14,436 bases of DNA from Clostridia bacterium. Its GTDB lineage: Bacteria; Bacillota_A; Clostridia; Christensenellales; Aristaeellaceae. Made by a program: the position numbers and the translations under genes. Positions 1 to 5,943 of the stretch are shown here, one piece after another. The stretch is from contig JAFUPO010000258.1 in the NCBI GenBank assembly GCA_017481185.1, forward strand, positions 1-14,436. Direction: 5' to 3'. The notes beneath the pieces were generated by a model. The model saw only the letters and a program-made list of their open reading frames with translations. It was not told where the DNA came from and did not search any database. The number at the start of each line of letters is the position of its first letter. Position 1 is the stretch's first letter.

Positions 1-49
1 CTCACTATCACTAGGCGGCTAAAGCATCTTTCTAAAGTCTATTCCGCAT

Positions 50-135
50 ATTGTGATACAAATGATGCAAATATTACACTACATATAAAGAGCTTGTATC
101 ACAATCACAGCAATATCACAATCCAATTGTGATAT
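50..135. promoter_or_regulatory. Cluster of TATCACAA/TTGTGATA inverted repeats, probable operators
   Basis: Four exact copies of the octamer TTGTGATA or its complement lie at 51-58 (+), 97-104 (-), 114-121 (-) and 127-134 (+). The last two form a perfect inverted repeat: arms ATATCACAAT (113-122) and ATTGTGATAT (126-135) with a 3-base spacer. The first two belong to 12-base arms, ATTGTGATACAA (50-61) and TTGTATCACAAT (94-105), flanking 32 A+T-rich bases. A weaker copy, TATCACTA, is at 6-13. Such an arrangement is typical of binding sites for a dimeric transcription regulator. The half-site resembles part of a Rex site, but the orientation is everted (TCACAA before TTGTGA), so Rex is not supported. 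The regulator and the controlled gene are not visible and may lie beyond the left edge. Confidence 0.55.
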
Positions 136-216
136 AAGCATCGACCCCTCCTTATTTTCAGTTTGATCCCATTTTTTCAAAAGGACCCAGGAGCCCCGGT
201 TCCTGCGCTTTCTTCC

Positions 217-250
217 AAAACAAAAACGTGGGAGGGGGGATACCCCTCCG
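217..250 (-). terminator. Rho-independent terminator after the tape measure gene
   Basis: Read on the minus strand, a 7-bp G+C stem (GGAGGGG at 243-249 pairing with CCCCTCC at 231-237, 5-base loop) is followed by CACG and a T-rich run, TTTTTGTTTT (217-226). It starts about 45 bases after the tape measure stop codon, so transcription of that gene most likely ends here. A terminator directly after a tape measure gene is unusual, because dit normally follows in the same transcript. Confidence 0.65.
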
Positions 251-293
251 CCCGTTAAATTTCTTGTGCAACGTCTTTTTTAGCAACGTTGCA

Positions 294-3200
294 TTAGCCC
301 GTGCCGTAGCCCGCGTTCTTGCGCCGCAGAATGTTGCTGGCCTCCAGCGCCACAGCCCTGGCGTCTGCCTCCTCCCGGACTACCAACTGCCCCACGTTAA
401 AGCTGAAGCTGCTGTAATCATTTTGCACAGTTTCCTGTACATTGCTCCCGCCATGCATGGCATAGTGCTCCATAGCTGCAAGAGACCCGGCAATCGGCGT
501 CTGAAAGCTCACCTCCGGCCTGTACGTTCCAGCTGTCAGCTGGTCGATCCTGTCGTTAAGTCCTTCCAAAGATCTCTCGCCCAGCCGAGCGCCAGCCCTT
601 TCAACAATCCTTCCCATACCTGCCATCTCATCGGTTAGGCCCTCAACGACCCACCGGGCTGACTGCCTGGCCTTTTTACTGGGGCTGCCTGCATCGATAC
701 CCTCTTTAGAGTTCACGCCCGCCGCTGCCAATGCGCCAACAGCGGCAGTTGCCGCAAACACCTCGCTCTTTCTAGCGTTCAGCGTATCAATCAGCCCATT
801 AATTATATTATTGGCCGCTGTAACGCCCACGGCAATCATTCCCCCCAGGCCGCCTCCGGCAGCATCCACCAGTTTTTCCGCGCCCGTCTGCACCTCTGTG
901 GCATTATCGGCGATCCCGCTGCCTACGCCCACAGAAAAGTCATAGCCAAACTGCTCACCCTTTCCTGTGAAGTCCAGCAGATTCAGCACACCGCCCAGCG
1001 CTCCGTCCGCCATGGTCAGATCCAGCGTGGAAGGGTCAAAGGCTCCGGCATTGAACATCGATTGAAACAGCGTCGTCAGCGGATCCATTTCACTCATTTC
1101 CGCGATATTGGCCGCCTCTTCCTTCATCCCGGTGATCAGGTCCGGCATGGCATCCCGAACAGACTTGATGAGATCCGGCCCCAGCGTCTCATCACCAGCC
1201 ATCAAAATGGTGTTCAGGAAGGAGCGGTCCCACTCGTTCATCATGTCCTTATAGCCAGCCAGCGCGCCTCCTTCGCCAAACAAGTACTGCAAATGCCGCT
1301 GCACCTGATCCACTGGCATTTCCGCCATGGCGGCCATGGAAGTGCTCACCACATCCATGCCTTTCCCTAGCTCATTCAGCCTTTCCAATTCATCATCAAC
1401 ACCCAGGCGCTTGGCCTCGCCGCCCAGGATGGCCGCATAGCCCTCATTGGCCTTATCCGCCGCATCATCCAAAGCCTTATTGTAGGTGGCCAGCGCCTCC
1501 TCCCGCTTGGCCATCTGTGCATCCGCATCCGTCATGGCCGTGGTGGCCGCCAGTGCCGCGTTATACGCCTTTTCCGCCTCCTGCACCGCCTGGCTGTAGG
1601 TACCCTGCACATACCCAATGGCAGCGCCGGAGGTTTTCTCATTGCCTCTGCCGCCAACCGTCATATCATACTGTGCCCTGGCTGCCTGCACCGCCTCATC
1701 CGTGGCCAAGGCGATTTCCGCCCGTGTAGCCCGAATCTTGTCCATCAGCGCGTCCAATTCCGCCATCTGCTGGGCAGTTACCGGCTCATTCTGTTTGTAG
1801 ATCGTGGTCAGCAGCGTATTGTATTCCTGCTGATAAGTCTCCAGCTCCGTGATCAGGCTGGAGGTTTTTCCCTCAATGTCGCTGATGATCTTGGCCTTTT
1901 CTTCAGCCGAAAACAGGTCCTCCCCCGTGGCAGTCTTGAGTCCCGCCAGGGTGCCCACATAGGCGTCCACACTGGCCTGCAATTCCTTCTGGGCCTCATC
2001 AATGTCCGCCTTGATCAGGTCATCCAGCTGCTTTTTTAAGCTCTTGGTTTCTTTCTTGCTCAGCTTTCCATCGGCAAGGGCGCCGTCCAGGCTGCCCCCC
2101 AGGGTGTCCATTTCTGTATTAACGGTAACCGTTGCCGTCCAGGCCCTCTGGGCCCCGTCAATGCCCGCCTGGATCCCCGCGTTGATCTTTGCGGCCAAAT
2201 CCTCATCCACCGTGAACTCCACATTCTCAAGCCGCCTCTGCACCTGCTCCAGCGGCGTCTGCACCGCCGCCAGCGCCGCGCAGATCCCCGTCAGGCCCAG
2301 TATCGCCCAACCGGCCCAGCCGCTGCCAGCCATCAGCCCCTTAAAGGCCTTAAAGCCCTGCACCGCCTTGCCAATGCCCGTCTCAAGCATCCCAAATCCC
2401 GCAGTCACAGGCCCCGCCGCCAGAGCGATGCCGCCCATGGTGACGATGTTCTGCCTTTGGCTCTTATCCAAAGCGCCAAACTGCTCCACCAGGCCGCTGA
2501 CAAAATTCATTCCGCTCTCCAGGGCAGGCATCAACGCCTCGCCCAGGCCCATGGCTGCATTGTCCGCCCGGTTCTGGAGGATCTTCAGCCGGGCCGCAAA
2601 GGTCTCATTTTTCTTGGCGCTCTCATCCGCCAGCGCCGTGTTTTCAATATAAGCCCTGTTGGCCAGGCTGATGGAATCCCCCAACAGGTCCCCCGCCATG
2701 GCAGCACGCATCAAGGCGTCCCGGGTCCGGGTTTCCTTGTAGCCCAACTTTTCCAGGGTTGCAGCCAGGTTGCCCCCTTCCTGATCAATCCTGCCCAACC
2801 CCTGCACAAAGGCCGCCAGCGCCTGGGCTGAATCTCTGTCCCACAGCCGCTTGAACTCCTTGGCGCTCATTCCCGCCACCTGAGAGTAACCCTTCAGGGC
2901 TTTCTCGCCTTTGGCAGCCGCCGTATCCATGTTGATCAGCACCTTGGAGATGGCCGTGCCGCCAGCCTCTGCCTCCACGCCCACCGAGGAAAGGGCCGCC
3001 GAAATGCCCATAATGCTGGCAACGCTCATGTCCGCCTGGGAACCCGCCGCCGCGATCCGCATCCCCAGGGCCACAATGGCGTCCTCCTGGGTGGCGGTTT
3101 TGTTGCCCAGAGCCACGATGGCGCTGCCCAGGTTCTCAAACTTGTTCTGGCTCATCTGGGTGATGTTGGCAAACTGGGCCAGCTGGCTGGCCGCATCCTC

Positions 3201-4430
3201 CGCCCCCAGGTTGGTGGCGTCCCCCATCTGGAGCATCGCCTTGGAGAATCCCATAATGTGGTCCGTGGAAATGCCCAGCTGCCCGGCCACCCCCATAATA
3301 TCAGCCACTTCCTCCTTGCTTTGGGTAATCGCCCCCGAGGCGGAAAGGGCCATGGCCCCCTCCCTCAGCTGGTCCAGTTGCCCCTCTGCCCCGTCCACCG
3401 TCTTTAACACCTGGGCGAAGGCGTCCTCAAACTCAACAGCCTCTTTGGCTGAATAGGTGAAGCCCGCCCCCACAGTCATTAAAGTGTTGCGGGTCAGCTT
3501 GGCTCCTCGCTGAATGTTCTTTTGACCCTTTTCAATACGCTTCTTTGCCCAGGCATCCAGGTCCTTTCCCGCCTGCTTTGCCACCTGGGCCTGCCGCTGG
3601 ATCTCCTCATTGGTCTCCCTAAGCTGCCGCTCCAAGCCCGCCTGCTGGATCTCCGCCTGATCCACCGCAGCGGTCATCTCCCGAATCTTTTCGGTGCTGG
3701 CCCCCTCCTTGCGGCTGTAGTCGTCCCAGGCCTGGCGCAAAGCCTCGGTCTTTGCCTTTTGCGCCTCCAGGCTTTGGGTCAAAAGCTCCTGGCTCTTAGC
3801 CAGCTTCTCAGGGTTTTTGCTCCCCGCCCCATAATAGGCGTTGAGCTTTTGCATTTCCACGCCGGCTCGGCTCAAGACAGCATTGGAAGCTTCCAGCTTC
3901 CCCTCCACGCCGGCCATGCTCGATGCGTAGGCCTCCTGAGCCTTGGCCGCCGCCTCCATCTCCTGGGTCAGCTTTTCCTGGGCCTTGGCTGCCTCTTCCG
4001 CTTCCTGGGCTGCCTGGGCCTCCTGCTGGGCCGCCTGGGCCAGGGCCGCCTGCCGCTGGGTAATCGCCGCCCGGTTCTCATTCATTTCCCGGGTCAGTCC
4101 CAGCACCCTGGCTTCCTGCTTCATCCCCGCCAGCGAGGCCTTGTCCATATCCTTCTGGCTGGCCTTACCGGTGGCCGCGTGCCGGGCCTGGGCCTCCTTT
4201 AGCTGTTGCAGCCGCTTTTGCTGCAATTCCAGCTGCTGAGCATACAATTTCTCCTGGGCCGTCGCCTTTTCCAGGCTGTCATCATGCTTGCCGTACTGGG
4301 CGTCCAGCATTTGCAGCTGCGCCCGGTTCTCCTTCAGGGCCTGCTCCGTCCGATCCACTTCTTTCTGGAACTCGCTGGCCCCTTCCACCACCAGCCGGAT
4401 ACCCGCGATCTTCAAATTACCTGTTGCCAT
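294..4430 (-). CDS. Phage tail tape measure protein (TP901 family)
   Basis: This 1378-residue protein is the ruler and scaffold around which the tail tube assembles, and it usually enters the cell ahead of the DNA. Residues 20-300 are Ala/Gln/Glu-rich coiled coil. Residues about 310-640 match the TP901-type tape measure core, including EAVEFEDAFAQVLKTVDG and repeated Gly/Ala-rich helices. Residues 661-727 are hydrophobic and could insert in a membrane. The C-terminus (FNVGQLVVREEADAR...) looks complete. The ATG at 4430 is chosen because GGAGGTG lies seven bases upstream; a longer GTG start at 4475 has no ribosome binding site and would translate a hairpin. At about 0.15 nm per helical residue the tail would be near 200 nm long (inference). 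The position is anomalous: it lies after the lysis genes and a TAC island, with a terminator behind it and no dit following. Confidence 0.95.
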   Translation of the reverse strand: MATGNLKIAGIRLVVEGASEFQKEVDRTEQALKENRAQLQMLDAQYGKHDDSLEKATAQEKLYAQQLELQQKRLQQLKEAQARHAATGKASQKDMDKASLAGMKQEARVLGLTREMNENRAAITQRQAALAQAAQQEAQAAQEAEEAAKAQEKLTQEMEAAAKAQEAYASSMAGVEGKLEASNAVLSRAGVEMQKLNAYYGAGSKNPEKLAKSQELLTQSLEAQKAKTEALRQAWDDYSRKEGASTEKIREMTAAVDQAEIQQAGLERQLRETNEEIQRQAQVAKQAGKDLDAWAKKRIEKGQKNIQRGAKLTRNTLMTVGAGFTYSAKEAVEFEDAFAQVLKTVDGAEGQLDQLREGAMALSASGAITQSKEEVADIMGVAGQLGISTDHIMGFSKAMLQMGDATNLGAEDAASQLAQFANITQMSQNKFENLGSAIVALGNKTATQEDAIVALGMRIAAAGSQADMSVASIMGISAALSSVGVEAEAGGTAISKVLINMDTAAAKGEKALKGYSQVAGMSAKEFKRLWDRDSAQALAAFVQGLGRIDQEGGNLAATLEKLGYKETRTRDALMRAAMAGDLLGDSISLANRAYIENTALADESAKKNETFAARLKILQNRADNAAMGLGEALMPALESGMNFVSGLVEQFGALDKSQRQNIVTMGGIALAAGPVTAGFGMLETGIGKAVQGFKAFKGLMAGSGWAGWAILGLTGICAALAAVQTPLEQVQRRLENVEFTVDEDLAAKINAGIQAGIDGAQRAWTATVTVNTEMDTLGGSLDGALADGKLSKKETKSLKKQLDDLIKADIDEAQKELQASVDAYVGTLAGLKTATGEDLFSAEEKAKIISDIEGKTSSLITELETYQQEYNTLLTTIYKQNEPVTAQQMAELDALMDKIRATRAEIALATDEAVQAARAQYDMTVGGRGNEKTSGAAIGYVQGTYSQAVQEAEKAYNAALAATTAMTDADAQMAKREEALATYNKALDDAADKANEGYAAILGGEAKRLGVDDELERLNELGKGMDVVSTSMAAMAEMPVDQVQRHLQYLFGEGGALAGYKDMMNEWDRSFLNTILMAGDETLGPDLIKSVRDAMPDLITGMKEEAANIAEMSEMDPLTTLFQSMFNAGAFDPSTLDLTMADGALGGVLNLLDFTGKGEQFGYDFSVGVGSGIADNATEVQTGAEKLVDAAGGGLGGMIAVGVTAANNIINGLIDTLNARKSEVFAATAAVGALAAAGVNSKEGIDAGSPSKKARQSARWVVEGLTDEMAGMGRIVERAGARLGERSLEGLNDRIDQLTAGTYRPEVSFQTPIAGSLAAMEHYAMHGGSNVQETVQNDYSSFSFNVGQLVVREEADARAVALEASNILRRKNAGYGTG

Positions 4431-4471
4431 AAAAAAACACCTCCTGCCCCTTATTCTAAAGGAGCAGGAGG
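4431..4471 (-). terminator. Terminator-like hairpin that buries the tape measure Shine-Dalgarno
   Basis: On the minus strand an 11-bp stem forms between CCTCCTGCTCC (4461-4471) and GGGGCAGGAGG (4440-4450), with one G-U pair and a 10-base loop. TG and seven T residues follow, ending at the tape measure ATG. It has the form of an intrinsic terminator and lies 41 bases after the SecB-like gene stop, so it could end the TAC transcript. The 3' arm contains the AGGAGG of the tape measure ribosome binding site, so the folded hairpin would also block translation. Terminator, attenuator and translational switch are all possible; no promoter is visible between it and the tape measure gene. Confidence 0.6.
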
Positions 4472-4511
4472 CCACGCCCGCAAGACGGCAACGGCAGAAA
4501 TCGCGCGAATC
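4451..4511 (-). pseudogene. Possible 3' remnant of the gene normally upstream of the tape measure
   Basis: Between the SecB-like stop and the hairpin loop one minus-strand frame reads ...ISAVAVLRAWPPAPLE and ends at TAA (4451-4453), inside the loop. The base composition is G+C-rich like the phage genes and unlike the adjacent island. The frame closes just inside the SecB-like gene and has no plausible start. It may be the severed C-terminus of the tail assembly gene that normally precedes a tape measure gene, which would place an island boundary near 4511. With only about 20 codons, chance is a real alternative. Confidence 0.25.
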
Positions 4512-4913
4512 TTATTGATCCTCAAGCATTTTCACGATATTAATTGTCGGCAAAACCACCGGCGGTCTATTTGCAGCCAGTGTCAATGACGATAATGTTG
4601 CTCTCACATATGGGTAGAGAATGGCCAACCCATTTGTTCGCATTGCCGATTCTGCATCTTGTACATTCTTCGTTTTAAACTTACCGACCAACTCCACCTC
4701 AGCGACGAAAGGCATTTTGCTGTCTTCCTCTGATCCGATTTTCACATTCATCGTAACCAGGAACACCTCATCAGTCATTGACTGTATGCTTATATCAAAC
4801 ACCGGATCAAGCTGAATCTCGCCCTTTTCTATCTTCCTTTCAGGGCATATGGCATAATTCATTTTTGTTACAACGTAGTTTTCAAATTGAATCGAGCTTC
4901 TTACCTGTTTCAA
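4512..4913 (-). CDS. SecB-like chaperone of a toxin-antitoxin-chaperone (TAC) system
   Basis: This 133-residue protein carries the SecB fold signature. The C-terminal half reads NGLAILYPYVRATLSSLTL and then VVLPTINIVKML, matching the SecB pattern of ILFPYxRE..., a hydrophobic strand, and a PxNF-like end; GKFK (77-80) fits the preceding strand. In TAC systems such chaperones bind the antitoxin tail so that it folds and escapes proteolysis. The TTG at 4913 is preferred because GAGAGGTGG lies six bases upstream, directly after the antitoxin stop; ATG codons at 4991 and 5003 would overlap the antitoxin by more than 60 bases and lack ribosome binding sites. It is the third gene of the operon, in the same order as Mycobacterium tuberculosis higB1-higA1-Rv1957. 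Most monoderm Firmicutes lack a housekeeping SecB, which favours a dedicated role. The gene is A+T-rich relative to the phage genes. Confidence 0.87.
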   Translation of the reverse strand: MKQVRSSIQFENYVVTKMNYAICPERKIEKGEIQLDPVFDISIQSMTDEVFLVTMNVKIGSEEDSKMPFVAEVELVGKFKTKNVQDAESAMRTNGLAILYPYVRATLSSLTLAANRPPVVLPTINIVKMLEDQ

Positions 4914-4929
4914 TTCTTGCCACCTCTCG

Positions 4930-5466
4930 TTAGTTACCAGCAAATTCTTCTTGTAATTCCCATTGGTTTGTTGCTTCAAAGTGGTAGTCATTTCTGAACG
5001 CATACCAGAAACCCCACCGACTTCTCAATTTTTTCTTAACGCGACTTCTCTCAAATTCAGTTAAACGGCCCTTGTTTTTCTCAAATATTTCTTGAAAATT
5101 TGCTTGCTTTTTCATCATCAGCAGCAGATTATTCTGCACCTCGTCCTGCAAGGCCCCGTTTTCGTACCTTGTAATTGTCTTCTCGCCAAATCCCAACAAT
5201 CTTGCGAATGAACTCTGTGACAGGCCATACTGCTCACGGATCTCTTTGATTTCTTCAGGACTTAACAACCCTGTATCCTCTCGATACATCGCATAAACTT
5301 GTCTGAGTATTCGGTCCTCTGCGTCAGGATCCCACAGATCAATGTTGCAATGCGGACATACAGGTACTTGAGCGTTTACAGTGTATTCTTTCCCCTTTAC
5401 TTGGTAGGTTTCAGGGCGCTCAGTAATCTTTTCAACAACCTCGCAATTGCAATTTGCGCAATACAT
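4930..5466 (-). CDS. MqsA/YgiT-type antitoxin with C-terminal extension (TAC antitoxin)
   Basis: This 178-residue protein should neutralise the toxin encoded upstream and repress the operon. Its N-terminus is a YgiT-type zinc finger with CANC (C3, C6) and CPHC (C37, C40). Residues 69-120 form an XRE-type helix-turn-helix (LSPEEIKEIREQYGLSQSSF..., then EKTITRYENG). E. coli MqsA is about 131 residues; the extra segment here, about 121-178, is basic and then aromatic-rich (W151, F153, W154, Y155, F157, Y161, F163, W169, F175). This is where TAC antitoxins carry a chaperone addiction (ChAD) domain, so that role is inferred. Translation starts at an ATG seven bases after AAAGGAGG. The toxin gene ends 77 bases upstream and the chaperone gene follows almost immediately. 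Confidence 0.92.
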   Translation of the reverse strand: MYCANCNCEVVEKITERPETYQVKGKEYTVNAQVPVCPHCNIDLWDPDAEDRILRQVYAMYREDTGLLSPEEIKEIREQYGLSQSSFARLLGFGEKTITRYENGALQDEVQNNLLLMMKKQANFQEIFEKNKGRLTEFERSRVKKKLRSRWGFWYAFRNDYHFEATNQWELQEEFAGN

Positions 5467-5493
5467 GGTGTTGCCTCCTTTTTATTTTTTAAA

Positions 5494-5534
5494 GTCTCAA
5501 AACGCAGCCCTTTTTATTCTATCACGCCTGAGAC
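5494..5534 (-). promoter_or_regulatory. Toxin-antitoxin intergenic hairpin and possible internal promoter
   Basis: GTCTCA (minus strand, 5529-5534) and TGAGAC (5494-5499) form a six-base inverted repeat in the 77-base gap between toxin and antitoxin genes. Within the loop, TGATAGAAT (5516-5524) fits an extended -10 element (TGnTATAAT) with one mismatch, but no good -35 hexamer is correctly spaced. An extra antitoxin-only promoter or a hairpin adjusting toxin/antitoxin dosage is possible; both ideas are weak. Confidence 0.25.
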
Positions 5535-5543
5535 CTAAAGTTG

Positions 5544-5882
5544 TTAAAATCTATCATCAAAATGGAAACTGATAACCTTCACAGCACCATCCACCATATA
5601 CTCGACTTTAAATTTAATATATATAATCGCCGAATCAATTTGTGTTTTGAAAACCCATAGCTTATCCTCGTCAGGCCTCCCATAGTCTACCTCAGGCCCA
5701 TTACAATAATTATCATAGGTTAAGGCCTTTAGCACTGGTATAATATCGCGCCACAACATCCCCAGTGCAGCCAATGTCTGAGTACACTCGTGTCGCTTAA
5801 CAGGGATAAACTTATTCTGCGAAAGCGCTTTTCGCATATCCGTTAGAATTTTATCCACATCTTCCCGTGGGCTTATTACCAT
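5544..5882 (-). CDS. MqsR-family toxin (predicted mRNA interferase)
   Basis: This 112-residue protein matches the MqsR-like toxin family: TLAALG (36-41), LTYDNYCNGPEVD (54-66), LWVF (75-78), YIKFKV (88-93) and the terminal VKVISFHF (101-108). Classical MqsR is a RelE-fold ribonuclease that cuts mRNA at GC-containing sites. E. coli MqsR uses K56, Q68, Y81 and K96; by eye only the tyrosine (here Y88) is clearly retained, and the final SFK is SFH, as in the divergent DYCxGPE subgroup, so cleavage specificity cannot be assumed. The ATG at 5882 is chosen because GTGAGG lies six bases upstream and the predicted transcript starts near 5908; a longer TTG reading from 5936 would begin upstream of the promoter -10. 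It is the first gene of the TAC operon. Confidence 0.85.
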   Translation of the reverse strand: MVISPREDVDKILTDMRKALSQNKFIPVKRHECTQTLAALGMLWRDIIPVLKALTYDNYCNGPEVDYGRPDEDKLWVFKTQIDSAIIYIKFKVEYMVDGAVKVISFHFDDRF

Positions 5883-5906
5883 GCAATTCCTCACCGCCCT
5901 TCTTTC

Positions 5907-5922
5907 GGTATCATATGATACC
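5907..5922. promoter_or_regulatory. Palindromic operator over the TAC promoter -10
   Basis: GGTATCATATGATACC is a perfect 16-base palindrome that fully contains the predicted -10 hexamer. A dimeric helix-turn-helix protein bound here would block RNA polymerase. The antitoxin encoded by the operon has such a domain, and autoregulation of this kind is usual for type II toxin-antitoxin operons, so it is the likely ligand. The operator lies 25 bases before the toxin start codon. Confidence 0.7.
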
Positions 5923-5943
5923 ATATAAGGCAGCAAACGTCAA
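5915..5943 (-). promoter_or_regulatory. Sigma-A-type promoter of the TAC operon
   Basis: On the minus strand TTGACG (5938-5943) and TATCAT (5915-5920) are separated by 17 bases. Each differs from consensus by one base, and TGG before TATCAT provides an extended -10. Transcription would start near 5908 and give a leader of about 25 bases before the toxin ATG. The operon therefore has its own promoter, independent of the phage late transcript. Confidence 0.75.

Larger units (their letters stand above)
1..293. other. Intergenic region downstream of the tape measure gene
   Basis: No convincing gene is present. The region holds the terminator at 217-250 and the operator-like repeats at 50-135. 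One 20-codon minus-strand ORF (141 down to 79) has a good AAGGAGG ribosome binding site five bases before its ATG, but its codons are almost entirely the operator repeats, so it is probably fortuitous or at most a leader peptide. All three minus-strand frames contain stops between 150 and 1, so no gene runs off the left edge on that strand. Confidence 0.6.

Noticed and set aside
50..135. The short inverted repeats as a CRISPR array
   Set aside because: The units are octamers to dodecamers in mixed orientation with irregular short spacing, not direct repeats separated by uniform spacers.
228..4239. Long plus-strand open frames opposite the tape measure gene, for example 2002-2652 and 3522-4202
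   Set aside because: They are shadows of a G+C-rich gene. Their translations are low-complexity Ala/Ser/Leu/Pro strings without domains, and the minus-strand protein is clearly real.
3850..4430. The Ala/Gln/Glu-rich tape measure N-terminus as a separate structural gene
   Set aside because: It is a continuous coiled coil in frame with the tape measure core and fits the family.
5883..5936. TTG start giving an 18-residue longer toxin
   Set aside because: It lies upstream of the predicted transcription start and has no ribosome binding site, while ATG 5882 has GTGAGG at proper distance.
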